This document shows, piece after piece, positions 28,101-43,100 of a stretch of DNA of 64,000 bases. The DNA comes from Lytechinus variegatus (lineage: Eukaryota > Echinodermata > Echinoidea > Temnopleuroida > Toxopneustidae). Every line of letters begins with the position of its first letter. The first letter of the stretch is position 1. Under the pieces are notes generated by a model that made no database searches, was not told where the DNA came from, and saw only the letters and a list, made by a program, of their open reading frames with translations. Made by a program: the position numbers and the translations under genes. The stretch spans positions 18,187,361 to 18,251,360 of the forward strand of contig NC_054756.1 in assembly GCF_018143015.1 (NCBI RefSeq), given 5' to 3'.

Positions 28101-31100
28101 GCACCCCTTTAGTTATTACTTATACTTTGTATCAACCCTTTGCATCTACATGCACCCTTTTGAAATATTTTTTTTTCTTATCTGCAGTTATGTGAAGCGA
28201 ATGCAAAGGTGTATGGGAAACTTGGCAATATCAAATCAGCTAAGAGGTAATAATGGTTGGTTTTATTTTCTTTGGTTTTATTGTTATTATCTTTTTTATT
28301 TTCATCATTTTTATTACCGCAATTATCATCGCCATAACCATAACCATCATCATTGGATTTTGCTTTGACTTTAATGATTTCACTGTATTTTTATATTTCC
28401 AATTCTTTGGCCGAGTCAGTTTTGTTTCCTTGAAATTCTGTGACTTCTGTGTTCTTCTTGAATTCCCTAATTTTTTTTTCTATCACAGAAAACTATGGAC
28501 TTTAACCCTTACTTAACTTGGGGGGGGAGGGGTTGTCAAATTGACCCCCCCTGACAAATTTTGTCACTATGCCGCCTTGATGAATTTTTTTGCCAGACTG
28601 CTCGCCAACTTTTTTCTTTCAAGTCTTGCGCATCGTTTGAGACCAAATTTGCGACGCTCTGGTACTTGTTTCCAAACACTGCACAATAATGTATGTCGAA
28701 ATCTGAAAGGGGGTCAAATTGACCCCCACAGTATATCCTGGTCTGAAATAGCCCTGTTATATTAGGGTTAATATACCCCCAGTTTGGATCCTGTATAATA
28801 AAGCTTAATGATTGATCATTGATTGCAATGATTATTGTGTATGATCAGTCATAAAAATCAGCCTCGAGATCAATTGCTTAGCTTTATATTACCAGGGGTC
28901 CTTTGCAGAAAGAGTTGTGTTTAAACGCAAGTCAAAAATCAATCGCAAGTCCCAAATGCGCACTGTTGATTGGTTGAAAATCAAGTTGGGCATGATTATT
29001 AGAGTTGCGATAGATTGCAACTCTTTCTGCAACGGGCCCCAGGCCCCTGGCTATGATTGGTTACTGTTTTGTTTTTGGACAGGTTTGAAGAATTCAAAGA
29101 TTCATGTCAACAAGACATAGATTTACTGATCTCAAAGCAGTCTAGAGGGGAAACCATCCCCAGGCACCATTATGAACAACGAACACTGCCCTCTGTCAGG
29201 TAAGTTTAGAAAGGCCCTGAAACAATGAATCTCTGTAGGGTGATGTATTCATGCAAGTAATCATGATATTTTCATCAAACTTTCATGTGAACCTCTATTT
29301 GGTTCTGGGCCAGTAAACGATCATATCAAATCTGTAATGCGTACATGCAGGATAGTTTTGTAGTCCTTCGTAGTCCTAACATTCATTTGAGAAAAATTTT
29401 GCACATGTTTGGCATCTTCGTAGTCCATTTTCCTCAAAATTTCTGTATTATTTTTATGAGTAGTCTGAACCAAGGGTGAGTTGGGGGAGGGGGTGGGGGT
29501 CAATGGTCAACTTTCAAGTTTATTTCATATCATTTCACAGCAAAACAAGATGATACCCATACAAATGGAGGGATACTACTTTAATCAACCAAACTTCAGA
29601 CTGTTCCTTTGCTAATGGCTTATTTTTCATGATGCAATATTTTATCGTACAACAGGGTTTGTCCAGATGTTAAAGAAAACGAGGCTGAGATAACCATTGT
29701 ACAGGGATTGCAACTACATTGCCCTAATGGTAATTTGAGAATCTCATTCTGGTATACCTTTTCCTTTTATAAACTAGTGTTTAATCCAGCAGTTATCTTA
29801 TGCGGGACTGGAATGTGTTCTTACATATAGGTGCTTAATCAAATACATATGGTCACCAGTCATGTGTGAGTGGACAAGTCCACCTGAACAAGTAGAGAAA
29901 AATCCAACAAGCATGACACTGACAATTTCATCAAAATCGGATGTAAAGTAAGAAATGTATCACATTTTATAGTTTCACTTAATTTCACAAATCAGTTATA
30001 TACACATCTTGGTTAGTATGCAAATCAAGAGACTGATGACATCATCCACTCGCTATTTCTTTTGTATCTTATTATATAAAATATTATATATTCTAATTTT
30101 CTCCTCATTTTCAAGTGAAACAACAATTAATTCCTCCCTGAACATGTGAAATTAGCATTGTTTAATACTGTATGGTTCAGCCAACTTAGTTCTTATTGTG
30201 AAATCTGTAAAAAATGAAATAATGTGTAATTCAAACAATAAAAAACAAAACAAATAGTGAGTGATGGACATCATCGACTGACTCATTTGCATGACACTGA
30301 GTTGTGCATATCACTGTTTGTGAAAAATAGGAGAAACTTTAAAATGCCATAACTTTCTTGTTTTCACGTCTGATTTTGATGAAATTTTCTTGGTCATGCT
30401 AATTTGATTTTTACTCTATTTATTCAAATAAACATTTTTCTGTGGTGGACTTGACCTTTAAGCAGCTTTATGGACCACGCTCCAGGTCCCCTTGTATAAT
30501 TGGTCTCTTGCTAGAATAGGTCTACCCTGCTTTTGTAGTCACAGAAGTAGTTGTAATAGGAGTAACAGCGATGGCAGCAATAGTAGTAGTTGTAATAGTA
30601 TAAGTAGAAGAAGAATAACTAGAAGTACTAATAGTATTTGAAGTATAGGAGGTAGGAAAAGTAGAATGAAGAGGTAGATTGTGAAGAAGTAGTATTCAAG
30701 TGATAGGAGTACATTGAATTTCATTATCTTATTTTTTGAAATAAAATGAGCAGAAGTAGTGTCTGGTGGTCATTCATAGCACTGCTCTATAAATCTTCCT
30801 TGCATCATGATATCAGACACATAATAAAATGATAATAGTAATTATTATAATAATAATGAAAATACTAACAATAGTAATGATAATAATAGTAAATAATAAC
30901 AACAATAATACAAAAAAAATAATAGCAGCTCTAGATCTTGTAAAGCACATATCACATGATATAACGTCCCTGTGGGCTTCCAAAGGACTTTAATATTAAC
31001 TACTTAGACATAACCTACTGCAATCATAATCATATTTACTTTTTCTCCTTGTTTTTCAGAGAAAGATTCAAAAGACATTGACACCTACATAAAGGCAGAA

Positions 31101-34100
31101 TTCCCATACCCTTCAGTAAGTAACTAATTTTTATTTTCCTCATATTTTTTGACTGGTTTAAAAAAAAAATCTAGCAGTTTCTATTGTTTATAAGTAATTT
31201 ACCATCAGTGTCTCACTCAATTATTAATATTTAAATTCTGTACATGTAAAAGAGAGAACCTTTTCTTTTTTAAGAAAATGCCAGGGCCCCTCTCATAAAG
31301 TTGAAATAGATTCAAATCAAACTCTGATTGAAATTGATCTTAAAATCCCAATTACAAAAAAATATGAACCTCGGTTTGAGTAGTATAAATCTATTGCAAT
31401 TCTTGTGAGTTGGGACCACGGCAATCCTTTTATTCAAATACATGTATACATTGTTTCTTTCTTCGATGGTTTAGAATGAGAGGACAGGAGGGGGTTGATG
31501 TATTTCACAAAGAGATAAGTTTGACTTATGGGGCATTGCAAGAAACTTGCGATCAATTTTAGTCTATTTTTGGTTCCTAAATCAATCATATGTCTTGCAA
31601 TTAATTGCAAATTTATGATTGATTCCCAGTCTGCTTCTTCAAACAAGGAGTGAAATCTGATATGCTACAACTAACATTGATCTGTCAGTTGTAAACTTGC
31701 AACAGAATATTTGCAATTGATCGCAAATATTTTCTTGCAACACCCCCTTCGAGTCATTCTTAAATGTCAATGGGGACATGGTTTCTATTGGGTAACCTCA
31801 TCGAAGAATACGCATTATAGTGTGTGTCATCTGAGCGTGATCGATGCTGGGATGCGTAGGGTACCGTATGCATCTAGGAAGTAGTCACACCTATAAAATA
31901 TTGGTAAAACACAACCAGGAAATTAAAAATCTAGTTTGTACTTACTCACATTTTGTTGTCAATTTGTATAGGATGATCCTCCCACCCACAAGACAGGCTG
32001 GGCGAAGGGAGCGGTTAATCCTCAATACAACTCAAGCTGCATGGTAGAGATCAACCGCGGCTCTAGGGCTTTCAACTCGGCTGTCAAAAGGAAAGCACTC
32101 AAACTGGAAATCATCTACAGCAAGTTAGTATGAGATAAAAATCATACGTGACCAGGGGGGTGTTTCACAAAGATTTAAGTATGACTTAGGTCGCACATAG
32201 ATACCGACGGGTACATGATATGCAACGTGCAATCTTACTGATCATTACATAGTAGTGCGCGTCCTCTTCGCATGATCTGGCCAATGCGGTTATGCTTATG
32301 CCGCACGCAGCGAGGCATATAAGTGCGACTCTAAGTCATACTTACATCTTTGTGAAACACCCCCCTGATACCTCAAACAATTATAAATGTGAGCTTACTA
32401 GTTCTATTAAATCAACGTGATATGTTAGTACACCTGACCCCCATTTTCCACTTTCTCTCCCTATGGAACCACTCAAGCTATTATTTTAAGAGAGCATTAA
32501 AAAGTGTTGAATGATTTTGAAAAGACAAAAACCTTATAATTCAGGAATGTCCCACTTATACATGTAGGGGCATATACTATACTAATAGGGGTAATAATAG
32601 CAGCGCTTTGTATCCTCTGGCCAAAAGCGCTTTATAAATCCAGCTATTATTATTATATATGTTATACTTTCTTACTAGCTGATGTTAGTCTTATGATGTA
32701 ATATAGCTGTATTTAGATTCTGTACATTCTTTCTTCGCATTCTAATAGAGGCTTATTACGAGGTCACAAGACGTTAGGCACTGCCAGCCTCAAACTTGCT
32801 GAATTGGAGAACAAGTGCGAGCTTCATGAATCCATACCGGTATGTATCTTGAGTGATTGGAAAGGGGTTGTGATTGTGGTGATAATTATTGTTGGCGTTT
32901 TAGTTCTTTGTGCAGGAACATGTAAACCCCTGTTTACGTTGCATTTTTTCAGAGTACATGTAAAACAGGCCATCAATACATGATATCATGTCTTAAAGTA
33001 GGCCAAATATCATTGAGTAATTTATAGCATTTATGAGGCGCCGATTTATCAAGTTGCCTATTCAGTGGCGCACTATATATTACTCCGGCTGTTGCTCCAG
33101 CTGCTGAAGGCGCTTAGTGCATTCAAGGAATTAATCCTGCCGGGTACCCATTCACCTCACCTGGGTTGAGTGCAGCACAGTGTGGATGAATTTCTTGCTG
33201 AAGGAAAACATGCCACGGCTAGGATTCAAACCCACGACCCTCTCAAAGGTGAGAGTCAGAACCACTAGACCACAACGTGCCCACACACATAGCCTCATGC
33301 AGGTCTCTGCAGCGTCTCTGAGACTTTGCAGAGACATCACGGAGACGTCTCGGTGGTCGGGGATGTAATTAGTCTCTCTGATTTCTCTGCAACTGATGGT
33401 GATGTACCAGAGACATCGCAGAGACTGGAAAAAGTCTTTAAAAGATTGAGCATGTTTGAATTTGTTGTGAATGAGAGAATCCATAATTGTTAGATGTCTC
33501 AGAGAGGTTGCAGTGACATCTCTTCAATTAATCGCCAAATCTAAGCCCTGTTGCATACCATACCATACTATTATGGTATCTTTGCCATCTAATGGTAAAT
33601 ACCATGGTAAGAAAGCTTAACAGTAAATCAAAATCAAGGTTTTAATGGAAGTTACCATTGGATGGTAAAGTTACCTTAATAGTAACTTTTATGCAATGGT
33701 CTCTGAAATCACAAACATGTTGCAAGCCTAGCGAAATACCCCTTAAAGTTCACTTAACAAGAGACATGCTTTCCTAAATCTTGGACATGTGTTGGCTGGA
33801 TCATTAGGAGAAGAATCTTGATTTCAGGCATCATCTTTTCGTTTTCTGCAACTTTCCTCCAGGTCAGCAGAGCAAACCTACACTGACCCCATTAGGAATT
33901 ATGTATGTTCTTCATGTTTGTGATGACTTTATTTCGATTTTTTTTCGCCCCAAATTCTTCAGTTGATGGATGGAAGGAGAGAAATTGGTGGAAAGATAGA
34001 GGTCAAAATCCGCCTTCACCACCCTCTGTCTGGACTAAAGGAAGATTTTGTGAAGGAAAAATGGCTTGTTGTTGACAGTGTTCATAAGAAAACAAAGGTA

Positions 34101-37100
34101 TGTTGCATTTTAAAATCATCTTGTATTCAGACTTGCACTCTGAAAAAATTTTCATCCCTTTAACCCCTTGTAATCCTTGGCCGTACGATCCTTCATCGAA
34201 ATAATTCATTTTGCTCTTTTCCCTTGCAATTATCCATAATTCTGACTTTGCCCTGCTTTAATGCAAGGCCAGCTACATGTAGTACATACTCATTGTTGGG
34301 TGAAAGCTTATTTTGAATTTTGTCAAATCTCCCCAAAATGAATGTCACTATTGTATGCCCTGGAATAGTTTTATTGGATAAAATTCATCAATGTTACCTC
34401 AAACTAGAATATTTGTGTTTCGTTTGCTTTTTTAAAACCACTTCTTAAGCTAGGAATGGGCTGAAAATATCAAGATTTAATCTTTGTCTGTAACTCTCTT
34501 CCAGCCACTTAATGACTTTGTGCTATGGTTAACACTCAAAGGTCTGTTTTGAAATAAGAAATCAAAAGATTATCAAGAATGTGCACAAGATAAGAAATAA
34601 TTCCAAATTTGAATATATTTATGGTTAAACAAGTAATTCAAATGCCACTACACTTTAAGGAGATTGGAATGTTCGATTAAAGTTGAGGATGATTATATAC
34701 CTTTACCAAAGCCTTGGACAAATGCAAGGTTAGGGTTTCGTATGACTAATCATTACTTAGTTTACTAATTTATTTGTGATACTTTATTGAAATATCATAA
34801 TTTTGTTTTTGGTTAATTCCTATCCCAGGTATCCAGCCCTCCTGCTGCAGCTTCAAAGGTAAATTTTATTCACGGATCATAGGTCAAAGGTCAAATGAAA
34901 TTTTAACAGTGAAAGTATGAGCGTGTAATCTTCAATACCAAAATATGCTTAAAGATTTTTTGTTTGTTGAAAACTGTAATAGGTAGGATATATATCTAGT
35001 AATTAAGGCAAAATTCACATAGAGATTTCATAGTGTTATATTTTCTTCTAAATTTCTGTTTGAGGATTCAGAATCAGCAAATTACTCTCTTGAGCCTATA
35101 CCCTTAGAAAGACCGGAAATTTACTGTGAAAATGTCTAAGGGTCCTTATTCAGCCCTTGTAGACATTTTCAATATACATGTATATATATATATATATTTA
35201 TTTATATATGTATGTTAACACTAAAAAGAGCTTTGCATATAACTGTTATTAGAAATTGAGCTAAGCTCCAGTGTACTTCATTAGTTTTTTTTATTTCACA
35301 TGCAGTTTTGATGAAATTTCGGTTTCATGCTACATGTAGTTGACATATATCGCTTTATGCAAACCAACTTGGAATATGGATTAAGTTTATCATTAACACA
35401 AGTCGTGGTCTTTTGCGATTTTTCAATACAGATGTTCGTTGGTTTTGAGATATGTTAGGGCGGTGCTGAGTATTGTGTTGAAGATGACTATTATCATTAC
35501 AATTTATTTCTCCATCTCTTATGTTTGTTATTATGTGTTCTTATATAGAAAACATCATCATCATCCTCAGCCAGTGGCAGTTCATCTGGGAGTGGGCACA
35601 GGTGAGCTTGTTGTCTTTATTTGCTTGTTGGGTGGTGGTTTATTCCCATCTTTTCAAACCAGTCCAAGAATCCTGTCTTTTTCCGCTTATTAGACGTGCT
35701 GCCAGATCGTAATGAGTGTGCAATCTTCTACGAACACAAACCAATCTACATTATATGTATCACAGTGTAGTATGTGTTTATGATGGGGCTAGATTAGGTC
35801 ACGTCAGTAATTTTAGTTCATTTGAAAAGGCAACCAAAGACAGAATAGTCTTTAAAAATGCAATGAATAATTTTCCTGGTATCCATTCCTGGTATCCTAT
35901 CCCATTTGCCTTACATTTTTGAAAACATTGCTACACAATTTTTTTTTGTGTGTTTGTAGCCGAGTTTTACATTGGTCTGTACAGAATTTAGTTTAGAGCT
36001 TTCTTCTTTTGACCAAAAATGAGAATCATGTTTGATAAGGAGAATATTTCCCTGCAATGCGTGTGCTGTGCTTGAGAACTTACATATACAACCGACATAA
36101 ATGTAATTGTATTCATGTTTTGTGTTTTTACTCCCTGTAATGTCCATGTGTGTGCACACAGAAATAAAGATTCCAAAGTATGTGAAGTCACCTAGCTTAA
36201 AAAAAAGTATAGTAGCTGCCAGAAGACAAATAAAAGAAAATCATAGATATGGCCAAAAATGAATACTAGAAACAGAGCTGCCTACAGATGACACTTCTAC
36301 TAAGTTTTCATCTACTTCATATCAGCTGATTGATAATTGAAATTAGATTAAGATTAAATTTTCTTACGTTGTGGATATGGTGTGTGAGCTTGTTTTAGGG
36401 AAAATGAACCGTGTTGTGAGGTTTTCACATTGTTATTGAACACTGTCTGAATGTGTACAAGTCTTTCCTTAAAAATGAAATGTCAGATTTGACATTGATA
36501 TGAATTTGGTATTGGAGAAGTTATTGTAACTTACAATAATGAAGAGTTCAGTCAAGAATTGTTATGTTAACTTATGCCCTCTGTAGTTGGTTGGTGAATG
36601 CATTCCTGATTTGGGGTCATATGTCTGTCCATCCATCTGTGTCCTGTTTTTATTCTCATGATAGTTGAATTACTATGTGACAGATCAACTTCAAACTAGG
36701 TCCAAGTATGCATATGTATAGAGGGGTGTTGGGGTCAAAGGTCACATACATTTGAGGCCAAAAGTTTACATACACCCATGGAATGCAGTGAAATTTGGTG
36801 GCATGCCAAACATCGTAAAATTTAATATATCTCCAGAAATATACATACTACCATGACGAATTTGGTATCAAATGAAAGAGCGTATTAAGCTCTTTCACAT
36901 GATTGGGATGCCGTTAGGATTTAAGTATATTTCAGATAGAATTTTCTTTGAACAAAAAAGTAATATTCATGCCAAATGTATTCTATTTTTTTAATATTTT
37001 CTAACATTTTATAGAAATATATAAATGTCAAATCTATAATTTATAATACATTTTCTATCATGAGACGTCACCACTGAACAAAAAGTGTAATCTGAAATGT

Positions 37101-40100
37101 TTATGTTGAGAAATAACTAGCACAAAATTATGAAATGTTTTTGTCAAGTTTTTATTCATAATTTGTTTAAGATATGAAGATTTTTTGGGGAAAATCGCAC
37201 CTGTTCATGACAGGATATACAATGTAATATTCGAAATTGAATGGAGTAACTCCTCTTTTTTTAGATATTCAGTCGCAAATAAACTTCAGATGTATTTTTT
37301 TAATTATAGTTTAGGTTTTAAAGATTCCATACCTATCAGAAGAACAAATAATTTTTTTAGAACATTCATGACATTAATTAATGAACATATAAATGTCATA
37401 ACAACAGAGTATGAGGGTTTGTGTTTTTAGCATTGGCAACATGGATAATGAAGAACTAACTTGAATTGAATTATGATTAAACTTAAGCTCACTGCAGATG
37501 ATCTGTGTATGATGTGAATGTGATGAACCTCGGCAATCATTTTATCCTTCTAGTCTCAATTCCTTCTACATGTACTGGATTCACTGTTAAATATATACAA
37601 ATCGTGTATTTTGTCTTCTCAAAGATATGAAACCATGTTAGAAACAAACATAAATTGAGACACACACAGATTAATAATGTACTATTGTTCATTCAGTGTC
37701 CTCGGTTACATAGAAATCTTCTTCAACTATTATCACCATCTTATTGAATTAGCATTATTGAAAAAAATAATAAAATCCTTGTGTGATTGAGCATTTCTCA
37801 TGCTGGTCCAGCCCTGTGGAATTCACTACCACAGGAGCTTAAGAATTCAAACTCTGCAACATCCTTTAAGGGCAACCTAAAATTGCATTTGTTCAGCAGC
37901 AGGTACTAGGTTTGAAGACAGACATTTTTCCTCATTTGTAATTTACACTTTCTTGTACTTACCTATGTTCTCTTTACTCTTATGTTTTGCTCTCTTCTAA
38001 GTGCCTTGAGCATTTAATAAAAATGGAAAAGACGCCTTATATTATTGTTATTGCTATTATTACTATTATTATTGTATATATTGTTAGTAAATAAGCTATT
38101 GACTTTATCATTTTATTTGTATGTATTCAGTACTCAGAAGTCGATATCTGTTTTTTCCACCTCGGCGTAAATAAAATAAACTTTAGTAAGAAAATAAAAC
38201 AAAAAATCATGTTTTGAAATAAATTGTTGTATGTGATCTGGGGGAGTGGGAGTGTGTCATTAGAAAGCTGATCTAAGTTGCGCAAAACTTTACCAAGAAC
38301 CAATGAATGACGCTTTTATATCATGCTATATATTTTTTACAGACAGTAACACAGTAACAGATGAACTTATAAATCAAACCTGAAAGTTAGAGATTTGTGT
38401 CACAATTGGCCATCCATAGTTACATAAGCTTAACCGAGTTCAGAATAGGCCCTTTAATAAACAATGCAAATTATTCCCTGTCCATATTCTGTTTTATTGC
38501 TTTTAAAGGAAAAGATGGTTAGTTTCACAAAACCAGTGAGTGGTATTCTGATAATCTAACACTGGTCTATTTTTTGTTTAGAATTTTAGACCATACTTCA
38601 ATGGAATGCTGGATTTTGTACTTTTTCTATAATCATGACAAAGATAATGTATGAAATAATTCATTAAAATGAATTTCTTTTCTGTAAATTTGTATTCTTT
38701 CACACCACTATCAAATTTTTGAAAACTTTTTGCTGCACGATTAAAATGACTTTTACTAGGGGAATGAATTGAGTTGATGATTGTCACTCCATAAAAGGAT
38801 GGTCTAAGGTAACCCAGGGTTAAGTAAGCCATGGCTATTAGATTACCATCCCTTGACTACAACATGTGTGAAGTTTGGTGTAACAGTCTCCTATACCTGA
38901 AACCTTACGTTTCTTTTTGAAAAAAATCTCCCATCTCTTGATTTTGAATGATGAAAATAAAAGTGGTTGAAGTATCAGATGATGAAGGGCCCATTCCTAT
39001 TACTATATTTCCTTTTTCATAGATCTTGCTTTTCTATCTCTATCAGAAATTCTCTGTCTATTTTTTCCTTCAGAACGTCTGCTACTGATAGCATTGAAAT
39101 ACTTAAGTGGGAGATTGGAACGCTCAAGAAAAAGGTCAGTTGAGTTTTTCTTAAAGGACCAACACTGGTAGATTTAAAGACTCCAATCCAATTTTTTAAT
39201 GAAGAGGGGATAGAGGGAAGTTATTCTGATAATATAATAAGAGATATTGTGTCAGATGCATAAAAGATAAAAAGTAGCAATTTATATATTTCGTATGCAT
39301 AATGCTTTGCTTGTGCTTAAACCCTTTTCTTGCCTTCAGAAAGCAATAATAATAATAATAATGGGTATTTAGAGGCGCTAAAAACAAAAAGTACCATAGC
39401 GCGTACAAAGTAGGAATAACAATTTAGCATTTATAAAGGAATAACAATTTATATAGGAATAACAATTAAGCAATTGCTAGCGGTTTGAACAATAGCGATG
39501 TCATGCTGGTGCCAACACAACTCACTGTCACGGAACAAAAGTGGGACTCGAATGCAAAAGTGTGGCAGTGCAAAATACCGCTTCTCTCATGTAACATCTT
39601 TCCCTTTGAGACGTGGTGTCAAACTATTCCTTTAACTTGTTTATAATTAATAAATATATTTGGCATTCAGTTTGCACTTACTATGAAGAAAACATGTAGA
39701 CTAGTGTACACCTTTGGGTTCTCTTTCAGACACATAAACATGATTATAAAATGTGAACATCCTCATCAAACAAACGCTCAAGCTACTCTGACGGAGCTTG
39801 AAAGAACCCCAAGCAACTGCTTAAAGATTGTTTAATGAATATCTTTCTATGTACTGCATGTGTAAAGTTTGTGGTCGTCGCCTATCTTCTTTTACTAGAA
39901 TCGCACAGATACACGTATGCGCAGACATGGGCACTGCTCAGACCCAGACTTAATGGACCTTACCATACTGAAGCATGTACGAAAAGTTACAATCGATTGT
40001 GAATATTGATCATATCTCTGTATGTTACACCTCAGATTGCTGACATGCAAGCACACAAGCAGCAGGTCCCTAATGAATTTGCTATGAGCTACAGAACACT

Positions 40101-43100
40101 TCAAGAGAGATTACAGAAACTACAGATATTCTTGAAGGAAGGAGGGTCACAAGCTAGAAATGGTATGGTATTATTCTTATTTTTTTAAAGGGCTTTTTGT
40201 CTCGCCTGCATAGCAGAGTGAGACTATAGGCGCCGCTTTTCCGACGGCGGCGGCATCAACATCAAATCTTAACCTGAGGTTAAGTTTTTGAAATGACATC
40301 ATAACTTAGAAAGTATATTGACCTAGTTCATGAAACTTGGGCATAAGGTTAATCAAGTATTACTGAACATCCTGTTAGAGTTTCATGTCACATGACCAAG
40401 GTCAAAGGTCATTTAGGGTCAATGAACTTAGGCCATGTTGGGGGAATCAACATCAAAATCTTAACCTGAGGTTAAGTTTTTGAAATGTCATCATAACTTA
40501 GAAAATATATGGACCTAGTTCATTAAACTTGGACATAAGGTTAATCAAGTATCACCAAACATCCTGCATGAGTTTCATGTCACATGACCAAGGTCAAAGG
40601 TCATTTAGGGTCAATGAACTTTGGCCGATTTGGGGGTATCTGTTGAATTACAATCAAAACTTTAAAAGTATGTTGGTCTAGTTCATAAAACTTGGACATA
40701 AGAGTAATCAAGTATCACTGAACATCCTGTGCGCATTTTAGGTCACATGACCAGGGTCAAAGGTCAATGAACTTTGGCCATAATGGGGGTATCTGTTGAA
40801 TTACTATCATAACTTTGCAAGTTTATTGATCTGACTTTTGAAACTTGGACATAAGAGTAATCAAGTATCACTGAATATCCTGTGCAAGTTTCAGGTCACA
40901 TGATCAAGGTCAAAGGTCATGTGAGATCAATGAACTTTGGCCGCATTGGGGGGTATTTGTTGAATTACCATCCTATCTCTGTAAGTGTATTGGTCTAATT
41001 CATAAAACGTGGAAATAAGAGTAACCAAGTATCACTGAACATCTTGTGTGAGTTATAGTAGTTTTCAAAGTCAGCACTGCTGCTATGTTGAATCGCGTGA
41101 TGCAGGTGAGACAGCTAGAGGCATTCCACTTGTTAACAGGAAGAAATTATCTTTTTAAAAATGGAGTTCATTTTGACATTGAAATCTCAACCTAAGTTAA
41201 GTTTTTGAAATGTCATCATTGCTTAGAAAGTATATATGCACCTGTTTCGTGAAACTTGGACACAAGCATAATCATGTAATCACTCCTCATCATGCATTAG
41301 TTTCAGATCCCATGATCAAGGTCAACATTTGTTTTCAATGGCCTTTGACCATGTTTGGGATGTTAACATTGAAAATTTTTAACCAAGATTAAGTTTTTGA
41401 AATGTCAGCATAACCTACTTTAAAAGTATAAGGGTCTTTTTAATGAAACTTGAACATCCCTTGCTAATTGAAAGGATTGTTCTTGTTCACAATGTTGTTC
41501 AGATCTCAGATGTGTGTCACAGCATATTTTTAAGTCTGACTGAACCAGAAATATGCATTAAAATTTACACTGTAAATGCAATAACTCATCACCTTGCTGT
41601 GATCTTTCTTTTTACCTTTCACAAGGTTACATGCCTTGTCACCCAACCTTCTTAGGTCAGGCCAAAGAAGCTGTCCAATCAGCTTTCTTGACTTTCACAC
41701 TATGAATATATGATTTTTATTTTATTATTTATTTCAATATATTTAACCAGGGTAGCCCACTCAGCAATAAACTGGTCTCTCGTGGGGCCCTGGAATACAT
41801 GATAAAAACAAGTATAAAAACATTTAAATACATGTAAAATATACACAGAAATATTCTAAATAACATGACTCATATCATAACAGAAAACAGAGTAGCAGAC
41901 ATGCGGCATCGTTAAAAGCATGATACTAATTAACAAAATTACATACGAAGCAGTACATATAAATACAATAAAGTAGATAGACATAAAAAGTTGATTTCAA
42001 ATTTAAGAGGCAAAAATAAAACTCAGAATTTAAAAAGATGCACTTTAAGTTTCTGTTTAAAGATTGATAAAGATTTTGACTGTTTCAAATTAAATGGCAA
42101 GTTGTTCCAAAGTAAAATAAAGAGTGTTTAAAAATTTTGGTATGAGTTTTTGGGGTGACCAAATTATCTTTTGCTGCATATCTAGTATTAAAACAATGAG
42201 AATCACTTGCAAAAGTAAACACATTACAATAATATTCCAATGACAGACCGTTGATACATCTATACATAAAAATACACTTAAAATAGGTAACGTGGTCATT
42301 GAAGGGGAGCCATTGGAGTTCACGAAACATTTCTTTGGAGGGGGTATAAAGATGCTCTGTGAACTTTGAATTTTGTTTTACAGCATATTTAACAAGGTTA
42401 CAAGCCCTGTCACCAAGCTTGCTAGCCCAGGCCAAGGAAGCTCTCCAAGCAGGCCAGAAGGAGAAGGCTTCCATGTTCATGACCAGGAGGAAACTTGTTG
42501 ATGCAGAAGTAAGTTTCTTTAACACAAATGTAGCTCCTTGTTAGCTTTGCTCCTCGACACCCCTTCTCCTCCTTGCTCCTCTTTAATATGCCTCATCCTC
42601 CTCTTCCTCATTTCCCTCTCTCTCCCTCTCCTACCCATCTTCCTTTCGCTCTTTGCCCCCTCCTCCTAGCCCATGCAAAAGAAGTTCTTCATGACCTGGG
42701 CCCGTACAACAAAGATTAACGATCAATCGCTTACTGAACTGACCAATCAGTGTCAATGTCATGCGCATTTGGTTTAAATTACTGACCAGGGACCAATCAG
42801 TGTTGTTCTTTCATATTTGCAATTAATCTCAAACATTTGTGTTACGGAGCCCAGGAGAAAATTTCATTCATGCAGAAGTAAGTTTTAGAGAGAAGAATTT
42901 GTAATATCAATTTGTACCCTGGCCCCTCCTCTGCTTTCTTTATCCATCTCACCCCTCTCCTCCCCTTGCTCCTTTTCCTCCTCATCTCCCTCTATTACTC
43001 CTCCCCTGCTCTTCCTCTCTTACCCATCTTTCTTTTGCTCTCTGCCCCCTCCTCCTAGCCCATGCAAAAGAAATTCTTTGTGACCAAGAGAAAATTTTAT

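Noticed and set aside
33300..33530. Repeated 'gtctctgcagagac' motifs
   Set aside because: Short imperfect palindromes with no clear unit or ends; not convincing as a separate element.
40198..41113. Solo LTR (begins TG, ends CA with inverted TGTCTC/GAGACA)
   Set aside because: No target-site duplication, no polyadenylation or primer-binding context, and the interior is a tandem repeat that continues past the right end.
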